42,355 nucleotides of DNA from Bacteroidales bacterium UBA6851. Its GTDB lineage: Bacteria > Bacteroidota > Bacteroidia > Bacteroidales > UBA932. The notes beneath the pieces were generated by a model that worked only from the letters and a program-made list of their open reading frames with translations, was not told where the DNA came from and did not search any database. How positions within the stretch are numbered: position 1 is the stretch's first letter; each line of letters begins with the position of its first letter. The position numbers and the translations under genes were made by a program. This document shows positions 31,485-39,479 of the stretch, one piece after another. The DNA lies in assembly GCA_002451795.1 (NCBI GenBank), contig DKDJ01000007.1, positions 1 to 42,355 on the forward strand, in the 5' to 3' direction.

Positions 31485-33350
31485 ATGCAGAAAGAAACAT
31501 TCATACCCTCGGACTGGCTCCCGTCAGACATCAGGCAAGTCACTGAACCGCAAACCTCACATCCCGAACCCAAAGACGACATCGAACTCATCACCCAGCG
31601 TATTGAAGCGACGCACACAGACATCACCGCAGGCTACTCCAACTGGCGTGACCTCGGATTCGCCCTCGCCGATGCCCTCGGCGAAAGCGGACGCTCCACC
31701 TACCACCGCATCAGCCGTTTCAACAACGGCTACACCTCGGAGGAATGCGACAGGCAATACGACCGCTGCCTCAACGCCCACGGTTCAGGCATAACCATCC
31801 GCACGTTCTTCCAGCTCGCCAAGGAGCACGGAATCAGCCTCGCCACCGCCAAATGCGCGAAAACGACAAAATCGACAAAAATGACAGAATATGCACAATA
31901 CGCATATTCACAGAAGCCGTCCACGAAGAACGAAAATCCTCAACCTGCGCAAGCTGTCAATACCGCGCATTCTGACAATATTGTCAATATTGACGAAGAC
32001 CTGCCCCTCCCGACATTCTCGCCGAACCTGCAAGGCTCACTCCCGTCATTCCTCGAAAAGGTAGTGGCCAAGTCAAACTCCCCGGAAGATGCGGACATCC
32101 TCATCCTCGGCACAATGGCCGTCATCTCCGCCTGTCTCCCACACGTCTTCGGAGTCTATGCCGACCGCACCGTCTATCCGAACCTGTTCCTCTTCGTCAC
32201 CGCCAAGGCATCCTCCGGCAAAGGCCGCCTCGCCCTCTGCCGCTACATCGTCGAACCCATCCACGACAGCCTCCGCGAAATCAACGAGGCCGAGACCATC
32301 GAGTACAAGCACAAGATAGCCGAATACAACGCAGCCGGCAAGAAGAAGGTCGATATGGAGAAGCCCGAGGAGCCGCCGATGCGTATGCTTTTCATCCCGG
32401 CCAACTCCTCCGCCACCGCTGTCTATCAGGTCCTCGGCGACAACGGCGGCACCGGCCTGATGTTCGAGACCGAGGGCGACACCCTCGCCAACACATTCGG
32501 CTCCGACTACGGCAACTATTCCGACGGCTTCCGCAAAGCATTCCATCACGAGACCATTTCCTATATCCGTCGCAAAGACCGTGAATATGTGAACATCAAG
32601 AACCCGCGCCTCTCAACTCTCCTCACCGGAACGCCCAGGCAGGTCCTGAATCTCATCACAGACGCAGAGAACGGCCTGTTCAGCCGCTTCATCTTCTACT
32701 TCCTCGACCTACGCCTCGTATGGAACGACGTGTTCAGCACCCACGCCGACACCACTCTTGACGAACATTTCCAGAAACTCGGGCAGGAGTTTCACGACTT
32801 TAATACCATCCTCGAAAAGTCCGTTGATATCCGTTTCTCATTCACGCCATCCCAGGCCAGCGACTTCAACGAACGCTTCTCCGTATGGCAAACCGAATAC
32901 AGCGACCGCTGCGGGGACGAGTTCGTCGCTTCCGTCCGCCGTCTCGGCCTGATAACGTTCCGCCTCGCGATGATCCTCTCCGCCCTCCGCATAATGGAGG
33001 ACGGCATCATCAAGGACGGACTGACCTGCCTCGACACCGACTATCAAAGCGCAATGACGATGGCCTCCGTGATTCTCCGCCACAACACCCACGTATTCCT
33101 CACCCTCCCGAAAGCCGACACTGCTCAGGCTGCATCTTCGGCCACCACCACGAGAACCACCCTCCAGCAACGTCAGTTCCTCGAAGCCCTCCCGTCAGAG
33201 TTCGACCGCCAGACCTACACAGAGACCGCCACAGCCCTCGGCATCAACCCCCGCACCGCCGACCGCATCATCCGCCGTTGGTGCGACACCGGCCAGCTTG
33301 AGAACGTCTCGCACGGAAAGTATCGGAAGAAGAAATGGTATAATGCGTAA
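31485..33350 (+). CDS. PriCT-2 / DUF3987 replication-type protein
   Basis: 621 residues. PriCT_2 domain near 30-120 (DITAGYSNWRDLGFALADAL, GITIRTFFQLAKEHGISLA). A linker precedes the DUF3987 region (about 165-540), starting LPTFSPNLQGSLPSFLEKVV and including VTAKASSGKGRLALC, a Walker-A-like loop. The C-terminus ends in a winged-helix-like segment (TATALGINPRTADRIIRRW). With the preceding primase-like gene it may form a split primase-helicase. GC-rich codon use ends exactly with this gene. Confidence 0.82.
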   Translation: MQKETFIPSDWLPSDIRQVTEPQTSHPEPKDDIELITQRIEATHTDITAGYSNWRDLGFALADALGESGRSTYHRISRFNNGYTSEECDRQYDRCLNAHGSGITIRTFFQLAKEHGISLATAKCAKTTKSTKMTEYAQYAYSQKPSTKNENPQPAQAVNTAHSDNIVNIDEDLPLPTFSPNLQGSLPSFLEKVVAKSNSPEDADILILGTMAVISACLPHVFGVYADRTVYPNLFLFVTAKASSGKGRLALCRYIVEPIHDSLREINEAETIEYKHKIAEYNAAGKKKVDMEKPEEPPMRMLFIPANSSATAVYQVLGDNGGTGLMFETEGDTLANTFGSDYGNYSDGFRKAFHHETISYIRRKDREYVNIKNPRLSTLLTGTPRQVLNLITDAENGLFSRFIFYFLDLRLVWNDVFSTHADTTLDEHFQKLGQEFHDFNTILEKSVDIRFSFTPSQASDFNERFSVWQTEYSDRCGDEFVASVRRLGLITFRLAMILSALRIMEDGIIKDGLTCLDTDYQSAMTMASVILRHNTHVFLTLPKADTAQAASSATTTRTTLQQRQFLEALPSEFDRQTYTETATALGINPRTADRIIRRWCDTGQLENVSHGKYRKKKWYNA

Positions 33351-33361
33351 TCAAATCGTAC

Positions 33362-33375
33362 TCAAATGAATTTGA
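33362..33375. promoter_or_regulatory. TCAAAT-GA-ATTTGA palindrome upstream of the RM genes
   Basis: A perfect 6-bp dyad with 2-bp centre, ending 31 bp before the -7 box at 33407-33414. It is a candidate operator for autoregulation of the methyltransferase gene; no C-protein gene is present. Confidence 0.4.
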
Positions 33376-33406
33376 ACTAAACTATAAATTGTATGGATTG
33401 TTTTTG

Positions 33407-33414
33407 TAACTTTG
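33407..33414 (+). promoter_or_regulatory. -7 box of the RM operon (TAACTTTG)
   Basis: TAACTTTG, full TAnnTTTG match. It lies inside the longest possible methyltransferase reading frame, which argues that translation starts downstream, at 33450 or 33489. Confidence 0.6.
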
Positions 33415-33449
33415 TTGATTCAAATATACGCCAAGATTACAAGGCGGTA

Positions 33450-34805
33450 ATGATTATAAATTTTGACGCTCACTTGTTGAGAGAAAACATGAATACTTAT
33501 AACGCTCATAAGAAACTTCTGATTGAGAACTTCTTGAAAGGGAAGAGCTCCGCATCATTATCTGGTCCACATTGTGTCATGTCAGATGGCGAGCTAATGC
33601 CATTGAATATGCAACTTGCTATTCTTTCTCACCACTGTCACAATATGGGCAAGAAGACGGATTCTGCGTATCGGAAGAAAGCTGAAGGTATTCTGCAAGA
33701 TGTATTTGAAGCGGCACCAAATGATGAGGATGCTTCCGTATTGGAGGATTCCGCATTCGATCAATCGTTATTCCCAGATTTCTTTGAAGTGCCATTCCTT
33801 CCTATAGCTAACCCTAAATTCACATTCATCGATTTGTTTGCTGGTATCGGTGGCTTTAGGATGGCTATGCAAAACCTTGGTGGACGATGCGTGTTCTCTT
33901 CTGAATGGGATGCCCAAGCACAGAAAACATATATGCTGAATTATGGGGAAATCCCATTTGGAGACATCACACTAGAGGAAACTAAATCATATATTCCAGA
34001 TGGCTTCGATGTCCTTTGTGCTGGATTCCCTTGTCAGGCATTTTCACTGGCTGGCAAACGCAGAGGATTTGAAGAAACGCGAGGAACACTATTCTTCGAT
34101 GTCGCAGAAATTATAAAGAGGAAGCAGCCGAAAGCCTTCTTTCTGGAAAACGTAAAAGGACTCTTAATTCACGACAAAGGAAATACAATAAAAACCATCT
34201 TGAAAGTCCTTCGAGAAGATTTGAACTACTATGTTCCTGACCCACAAATTGTGAATGCAATGAATTTCGGGGTTCCGCAGCATCGGGAACGTGTTTATAT
34301 TGTTGGATTCAGGAAAGATCAGAATGTGACGGATTTCACATATCCAGAACCAACAGACACGACTAAAACATTTGCGGATATAAAAGAGAAAGATGTTGTA
34401 CCATCGAAGTACTATCTTTCTACTCAATACATAAAAACTCTTGTTGCTCACAAAGAGCGTCACGCTGCAAAAGGAAATGGATTCGGATATGAAATCATAC
34501 CTGACGATGGCGTTTCCAATGCAATTGTAGTCGGAGGAATGGGACGAGAAAGAAATCTTGTCATAGACAAGAGACTGAAAGATTTTACCCCAACTACGAG
34601 GATTAAAGGCGAAGTGAATCACGACGGAATAAGAAGAATGACCCCACGAGAGTGGGCGCGCCTCCAAGGATTCCCAGATAATTTCATAATTGGAGTCGCC
34701 GATGCTTCAGCGTATAAGCAGTTCGGCAACTCCGTTGCTGTGCCAGCCATTCAGGCAACGGCCGCTCAATTATTAAAGAAAATCAAACTCTCTAAAACGA
34801 AATAG
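33450..34805 (+). CDS. DNA cytosine-5 methyltransferase, M.HpaII-like
   Basis: 451 residues from ATG 33450 (alternative 33489; an earlier ATG at 33393 precedes the -7 box). The C-terminal part is a complete C5-methyltransferase: motif I FIDLFAGIGGFRMAMQNLGG, motif IV GFPCQAFS with the catalytic Cys, motif VI ENVKG, motif VIII QHRERVYIVGF and motif X KQFGNSVAVPA. The target-recognition region (GNGFGYEIIPDDGVSNAIV, VGGMGRERNLVID) agrees closely with what I remember of M.HpaII, so CCGG with internal-C methylation is predicted. An N-terminal segment of about 125 residues precedes motif I, longer than in M.HpaII as I recall it. The endonuclease gene follows after 2 nt. Confidence 0.93.
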   Translation: MIINFDAHLLRENMNTYNAHKKLLIENFLKGKSSASLSGPHCVMSDGELMPLNMQLAILSHHCHNMGKKTDSAYRKKAEGILQDVFEAAPNDEDASVLEDSAFDQSLFPDFFEVPFLPIANPKFTFIDLFAGIGGFRMAMQNLGGRCVFSSEWDAQAQKTYMLNYGEIPFGDITLEETKSYIPDGFDVLCAGFPCQAFSLAGKRRGFEETRGTLFFDVAEIIKRKQPKAFFLENVKGLLIHDKGNTIKTILKVLREDLNYYVPDPQIVNAMNFGVPQHRERVYIVGFRKDQNVTDFTYPEPTDTTKTFADIKEKDVVPSKYYLSTQYIKTLVAHKERHAAKGNGFGYEIIPDDGVSNAIVVGGMGRERNLVIDKRLKDFTPTTRIKGEVNHDGIRRMTPREWARLQGFPDNFIIGVADASAYKQFGNSVAVPAIQATAAQLLKKIKLSKTK

Positions 34806-34807
34806 CC

Positions 34808-35917
34808 ATGTCAATTACGGGAAATATAGGCGAGTGGAGTGAGATATATGTCTTGCTGAAACTCTTAGGCGATGGAGAAGTCCACGCAGGAGACGAAAAC
34901 TTGAATGAGATCAAGAATCTCGTGTATCCGATTATTATGATATTGAGGGAAGAGGCTGATGGGAAACTGAAATACTTGCCAGAAAACAGTGATGTCGTAA
35001 TTCAAACATCAGACGGAACAGAACTACTTCGTCTGCCAGCAAAGGAATTCGAACATCAAGCGATGAGCTTATTATTAACCTTGCGAAGTGTGAATGAAAA
35101 AGACTCCATCAAAAAGGGCGCATTTGGCATTTCTTATACAGAAGACTTCATGACAAAGATTCATTGTCACACATTGAAGGCTAAATCTTCTGACAAGACA
35201 GACATACGAATTGTCCTTCACGACAGGAGAACGAAACTGAATACAGAGATGGGATTCAGCATTAAGTCTCAACTCGGCGGGGACTCAACATTGCTCAATG
35301 CTGGCAAGACCACAAATTTCAATTTTAAGATTTGCGGTAACAAACTGAGCTATGCTGACATTGAATATATCAACACCCTCAATCCAAAGCAGAAGAAAGT
35401 AATCCTTAGAGTTCAAGCCATTGAAAGCAAAGGATGCCACCTTGTATACGACAAGGTTGATAATCCCATTTTTAGGAACAATCTGGCAATGCTTGACAGC
35501 AGTCTTGGAGAAATCATCGGCTTGTTGCTTCTTGAACAACTCGAACAAGACACGAATATGTTAAAGGATCTGGTTCGGACTCTATCTGAAAAGAATCCTC
35601 TGCACTTTGATATGTCACAGAGTATTCCGTACTATGCATATAAAGTGAAGAACCTCCTAACATCATCCGCACTTGGAATGATGCCAGGAAAGGCTTGGAA
35701 TGGAAAGTATGACGCTAACGGCGGTTATCTTGTGGTAAAAGAAAGTGGAGATGTCCTCTGCTATCATTTCTACGACCGCAACCGCTTTGAGGATTTCCTT
35801 TACAACAATGCATATCTGGAGCGCTCCAGCACAACACGACATGAGTATGCTCAAATCATCAAAGAAGACGACGGTTCCCTGTCATTCAAGCTAAACCTTC
35901 AGATACGACTAAAATAA
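34808..35917 (+). CDS. HpaII-family type II restriction endonuclease
   Basis: 369 residues. The N-terminus (GNIGEWSEIYVLLKLLGDGE, VHAGDENLNEIKN) and the core (NTEMGFSIKSQLGGDSTLLN, AGKTTNFNF) fit the HpaII restriction endonuclease family; the GFSIKSQLG strand carries the likely catalytic residues (inference). It would cut unmethylated CCGG. Located directly behind the cognate methyltransferase on the same transcript; no frameshift is seen, so the RM system looks intact. Confidence 0.88.
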   Translation: MSITGNIGEWSEIYVLLKLLGDGEVHAGDENLNEIKNLVYPIIMILREEADGKLKYLPENSDVVIQTSDGTELLRLPAKEFEHQAMSLLLTLRSVNEKDSIKKGAFGISYTEDFMTKIHCHTLKAKSSDKTDIRIVLHDRRTKLNTEMGFSIKSQLGGDSTLLNAGKTTNFNFKICGNKLSYADIEYINTLNPKQKKVILRVQAIESKGCHLVYDKVDNPIFRNNLAMLDSSLGEIIGLLLLEQLEQDTNMLKDLVRTLSEKNPLHFDMSQSIPYYAYKVKNLLTSSALGMMPGKAWNGKYDANGGYLVVKESGDVLCYHFYDRNRFEDFLYNNAYLERSSTTRHEYAQIIKEDDGSLSFKLNLQIRLK

Positions 35918-35954
35918 TTCGGACTATTCTCAAAGCTCTAAGTTTTGATTTTTT

Positions 35955-35980
35955 GTTGCAGATGACGATATTTCTGCAAC
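35955..35980. promoter_or_regulatory. GTTGCAG/CTGCAAC inverted repeat before the kinase gene
   Basis: Perfect 7-bp arms (35955-35961, 35974-35980) around a 12-nt spacer, in the 91-nt gap between the endonuclease and the kinase. It ends 10 bp before a weak -7-like box TATAATTG (35991-35998). It could be an operator or the terminator of the RM operon. Confidence 0.4.
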
Positions 35981-36008
35981 TTGCGTCAAATATAATTGTA
36001 TCAACAAT

Positions 36009-37109
36009 ATGGATTCTGATTCGATAAAAATATTTGCATCTGGAGACCTCGAAGGAAAAGAAGTTTCAGGCTGGAAGATAGTACGGAAATTAGATGGCCC
36101 CAATCATTTGAGGAATGAAACTGGAGGCAACTTTTCAACTTGCTATATAGTTGAAAAGGATGACAAGAGGGCATTTATGAAAGTCCTTGATTATGCTAAA
36201 ATATTAAGGCAGGGAATTCATCAACCAACTGCTGTTATGCAACAGGCTTCAACTGAATTTAATTACGAAAAGGCTCTTTCTGAACTATGTCTATCAAGAA
36301 GAATCTCAAAAGTTGTTCATTATATAGACTCTGGTGATGTTGAGTTTGATGGTTATCTCGTAAATGGAAGCGTGTCATTCATTGTCTATGAAATGGCTGA
36401 CGGCGATGTTAGAAAAGTGATGGATTTTTCAACGAAAGCGGAATTTGCTGCGAAAATCAATTCATTAACAGCTAAATTAAAGTCTCTTCATGACGTATCT
36501 GTTGGAATTAGCCAACTTCACAATAATGACATATCCCATCAAGACATTAAACCATCGAATATTCTTTCGTTTAAAGGCGAATCAAAAATTGGAGACCTTG
36601 GTCGTTCCTTAATTTTTGAAGGAGACATAATGTGTCCATATCCTCTGCGATTTAATGGAGATAGGAATTATGCTGCTCCAGAATGTTTTTATCCGACCTT
36701 TAGTGCGACAAAGGAGTCTCTCTATCAGGTGGATAATTATATGCTTGGAGGCCTTGTCACATTCTACATCACAGGCGTAACTTTTAATCTTTTGATGCAT
36801 AACTATTTACCAGATGATTATAGGTTTTTGCAAGTTGGACAAGATGAAGTTTACTCAAATGTCCTACCAGATATGATTAACGCCTATCAAAACGCTTTGA
36901 AGGAATTTGAGGCAGAGGTTCCAGTTGATGAAGTAAAACATGGTCTCGTTTCATTGGTGTCATATTTATGTAATCCAGATCCTACTCGCCGTGGTCATCC
37001 CAAGAATGTTGCAGAGACTTCCCGTACCCCGAATTATGATTTGCAGAGAACGATTCAGGAACTTGATGTTTTGCAGAAGAAAGCGGAACTGACTTTAATG
37101 AAGAAGTAG
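36009..37109 (+). CDS. Hanks-type protein kinase
   Basis: 366 residues. All core kinase elements are seen: Gly-rich loop GGNFSTCYIVEK (39-50), catalytic lysine K58 in RAFMKVLD, an αC candidate Glu in KALSELCLSRRI, hinge-like FIVYEMADGD, catalytic loop H177-Q-D179-I-K-P-S-N, metal-binding D196 in GDLGRS, A223-P-E225, and the DNYMLGGL helix F. It is a non-RD kinase (Q178) with DLG instead of DFG. No membrane helix, PASTA or other sensor domain; soluble. The C-terminus (about 300-366) contains PTRRGHPKN, a typical end of kinase lobes. The TPR gene starts 1 nt after its stop, so both are co-translated. Substrate unknown. Confidence 0.9.
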   Translation: MDSDSIKIFASGDLEGKEVSGWKIVRKLDGPNHLRNETGGNFSTCYIVEKDDKRAFMKVLDYAKILRQGIHQPTAVMQQASTEFNYEKALSELCLSRRISKVVHYIDSGDVEFDGYLVNGSVSFIVYEMADGDVRKVMDFSTKAEFAAKINSLTAKLKSLHDVSVGISQLHNNDISHQDIKPSNILSFKGESKIGDLGRSLIFEGDIMCPYPLRFNGDRNYAAPECFYPTFSATKESLYQVDNYMLGGLVTFYITGVTFNLLMHNYLPDDYRFLQVGQDEVYSNVLPDMINAYQNALKEFEAEVPVDEVKHGLVSLVSYLCNPDPTRRGHPKNVAETSRTPNYDLQRTIQELDVLQKKAELTLMKK

Positions 37110-37110
37110 T

Positions 37111-38637
37111 ATGGCATCATTAAAAGAAGATGAAAGAAGGAATGTTGTTCCTAATTGGAGAGACTACAACAAGACTGCTAAACTCGGCGAATTTGGCAGT
37201 TCTGCTATCGCAGCCCATCCTCTTAAACTTTTCCCGATTGATGAATATGTTGTCGCTTGGCAGAATAACAGGAGCGTTTCTTATGCAGGTGATTTATTAT
37301 CGGCAGCCATACTAAATGGGCATCAAACAAATCCAGATGCAATTGAAGCTGCAAGGTTTATAGTTGATCACAAGGATGAGGCGACAAATGTTCTCATTCA
37401 TACTGCGCAATCAATGATTGCAACACCAGAAGAAAAGGCCATCGCGGAACATTTGACCATACCTCAAAAAATTGCACAAGTCAGAGATCAAGAGGAAGCT
37501 GTAAGGAGTAAAATTAGGTTGCTAAAACAGAGTCGGGATTATTGCTGTTATAATCCGATTGCTTATTGCGAAATGGCACGATGTTATGTCACGTTGGGAC
37601 AATTAGAAAAGGCAAAAGAGGCTATGGATATTGCACTTCATCTTGCACCAACCCATAGATATATATGTCGCTCTGCAGCTCGTTTTTATCTGCACATTCA
37701 TGAAGATGATCGTGCTAGATATATAATCGCCAAGAATCCCACATTGCTTCACGACCCATGGCTTCTTGCTTCTGAAATTGCCATTAACACATTAATGGAG
37801 AGAACATCTCGTCATATCAAAAGAGGTTCGGAATTGATATCATCTCATAACTATTCCTCATTCAGCATTAGTGAACTATCTAGTGCCATAGGTTCAGTTG
37901 AGATGATAAATGGCAACAAAAAGAAATGCCGCTCATATTTCAAGGCTGCTTTGCAAAACCCCAACGACAATAGTCTTGCACAGGCGAGATTCCTTCTTTC
38001 GAAGAATGCAGATTTGACATTTGATTTCGGGAATGGCATTACGGCACCTAATTCTTTTGAAGCAGATGCAATTACGGCTTATTTTTTAGGTGATTATTCC
38101 CAATCATTGGTTACAGCTATTGATTGGATCGAAGATATGCCATTTACTAGAAGACCAGTACAATTTGCGGCTAATATAGCATATTCCTTTCTCAAGGAAT
38201 ATAATACTGCCATTGACATTCTTGACCTTGGTTTGAAGTCTAATCCTAACAATCCTATGCTCTTAAATAACAAAGCATATGCGTGTGCATTATCTGGTCA
38301 AACAGTGGAAGCAGGACGTATAATTCAAGAAGCTAAAAAACTTCAATTATCAGCAGATACAAAGGTCTGCCTAATAGCTACTGAGGGGTTGACGGAGTAC
38401 AGAAAAGGCAATATTGAAGAAGGTCGTAAACTATACACGGAAGCTATTCTATTGGCAAAAAATTCATTTTCTGAGCCATATATCATGAACACGGCAATTT
38501 TAAATTTCACAAGAGAAGAAGCCCGGGCAGATAAAGATTTTGATAAATCTCTTCTTGAAGTTATAGACAAAATCCCGAATGATTGCAAGGAAACGGAACA
38601 GTTAAAGATGGATATAAAAGCCGAAATCAAGGACTGA
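37111..38637 (+). CDS. TPR-repeat protein, partner of the kinase
   Basis: 508 residues, soluble, all-helical. TPR-like units: NPIAYCEMARCYVTLGQLEK (about 150-185), FSISELSSAIGSVEMINGNK followed by KKCRSYFKAALQNP, RRPVQFAANIAYSFLKEYNT, AIDILDLGLKSNPNNPMLLN, and TEGLTEYRKGNIEEGRKLYT near the C-terminus. The N-terminal about 130 residues (MASLKEDERRNVVPNWRDYN) have no family I recognise. No nuclease, membrane or toxin motif is seen. Its 1-nt spacing from the kinase suggests a scaffold, sensor or substrate for it. AT-rich like the kinase and RM genes. Confidence 0.85.
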   Translation: MASLKEDERRNVVPNWRDYNKTAKLGEFGSSAIAAHPLKLFPIDEYVVAWQNNRSVSYAGDLLSAAILNGHQTNPDAIEAARFIVDHKDEATNVLIHTAQSMIATPEEKAIAEHLTIPQKIAQVRDQEEAVRSKIRLLKQSRDYCCYNPIAYCEMARCYVTLGQLEKAKEAMDIALHLAPTHRYICRSAARFYLHIHEDDRARYIIAKNPTLLHDPWLLASEIAINTLMERTSRHIKRGSELISSHNYSSFSISELSSAIGSVEMINGNKKKCRSYFKAALQNPNDNSLAQARFLLSKNADLTFDFGNGITAPNSFEADAITAYFLGDYSQSLVTAIDWIEDMPFTRRPVQFAANIAYSFLKEYNTAIDILDLGLKSNPNNPMLLNNKAYACALSGQTVEAGRIIQEAKKLQLSADTKVCLIATEGLTEYRKGNIEEGRKLYTEAILLAKNSFSEPYIMNTAILNFTREEARADKDFDKSLLEVIDKIPNDCKETEQLKMDIKAEIKD

Positions 38638-38742
38638 TATGTGAATTTGTCTTCAAAAATACATGGAACACAGAAATAGTTCATCAAAAGCATCTACACT
38701 TGCCTTGTCTTGATGTGAAAAATCTGTGGCCTGTCTAAAACC

Positions 38743-39246
38743 CTACTTGAAGCAGTAGTAGGCCCCAGCCTCGACACCACGTCTGACCAGCACCATTTCA
38801 GACAAGGCCTGAAGCAGTTGCATGGCGGTGGCTTTGGACACGCCTACTATGGCTTGCACGTTCTTGTTCGACACCCTCCCTGATTTCTGAATATGCTTGA
38901 TGATCTTGATCATCCTGTCATCCAGTTCAAGCTCATCATAAAAGGCATCATCCGTTTTGTAGATGCTAACCATTATCCAGGACAGTTTGTCACTGAATAT
39001 AGGTGGGATGACTGAATGCCTCAATGAACTTGAGATAATCTCCAGCGTGCCTTGTCCCCAAGCCTCGATGTCTCCAGACAAATACAATGCGTGCGCCATC
39101 TTCTTGTTAAAAGGCATAGACACGTGCTCTTCTCGAAGATTCACCATCGACCTCTGCGCCGGAAGCTGCCCCGGATTCCAGAAGACTATCTTGTTTGAAT
39201 ATACCTTGATCTGTATTGGAGTGTTACCCGAGTAATCCTTATGCAA
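38743..39246 (-). pseudogene. C-terminal remnant of an AlbA_2/HATPase_c_4-type regulator
   Basis: 167 residues remain in frame. HKDYSGNTPIQIKVYSNKIV, FWNPGQLP and EAWGQGTLEII are typical of the HATPase_c_4 part of RecG-like AlbA_2 proteins, and a C-terminal HTH (SGRVSNKNVQAIVGVSKATA) completes it. The N-terminal AlbA_2 domain is missing: upstream the frame meets a TAA about 17 codons before HKDYS and there is no ATG. It is therefore a truncated, probably inactive regulator, convergent with the kinase-TPR pair. Confidence 0.75.
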
Positions 39247-39350
39247 TGATGTGATGACTTTTTCAGGATTTCCGTATTATGCGTAGGTTTTGCATTGTAC
39301 AAGAAAATCTAACCATTTGATTCTAATACAAGAGCTGTTTGATTGTAATA

Positions 39351-39474
39351 TGAGCCGATTCTGAGCCAATTATTTGTTCCTTCATATGGTAATATTCTAT
39401 TAATAGTCATTGTTTTATACGATCATGGATTGTTTCTGCGCTTATAAAGTTTGAGCCATTAGCGAGCCAATTAT
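39351..39474. repeat. TGAGCC...GAGCCAATTAT direct repeats
   Basis: TGAGCC-N6-GAGCCAATTAT occurs at 39351-39373 and again at 39452-39474, 18 of 23 bases identical and 101 bp apart, in an AT-rich stretch. Four GAGCC cores result. They could be arm-type integrase sites or duplicated attachment ends; I saw no copy near the integrase. Confidence 0.45.
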
Positions 39475-39479
39475 CACAC

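Larger units (their letters stand above)
27914..39246. mobile_element. Integrated island: integrase, primase-like module, RM and kinase-TPR cargo
   Basis: Boundaries are approximate: from the integrase to the decayed regulator fragment. The content is typical of Bacteroidetes integrative elements: tyrosine recombinase, small HTH proteins, DUF3853, BT4734/VirE-N, DUF3987, then cargo. No relaxase, coupling protein or tra gene is seen, so if it moves it is mobilised in trans or the transfer region lies beyond 42355. Composition steps from AT-rich to GC-rich within the integrase and back to AT-rich at 33351. Attachment sites were not found. Confidence 0.7.

Noticed and set aside
32073..32549. Minus-strand frame of 158 codons rich in Gly, Ala and Val
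   Set aside because: Antisense shadow of the GC-rich DUF3987 gene.
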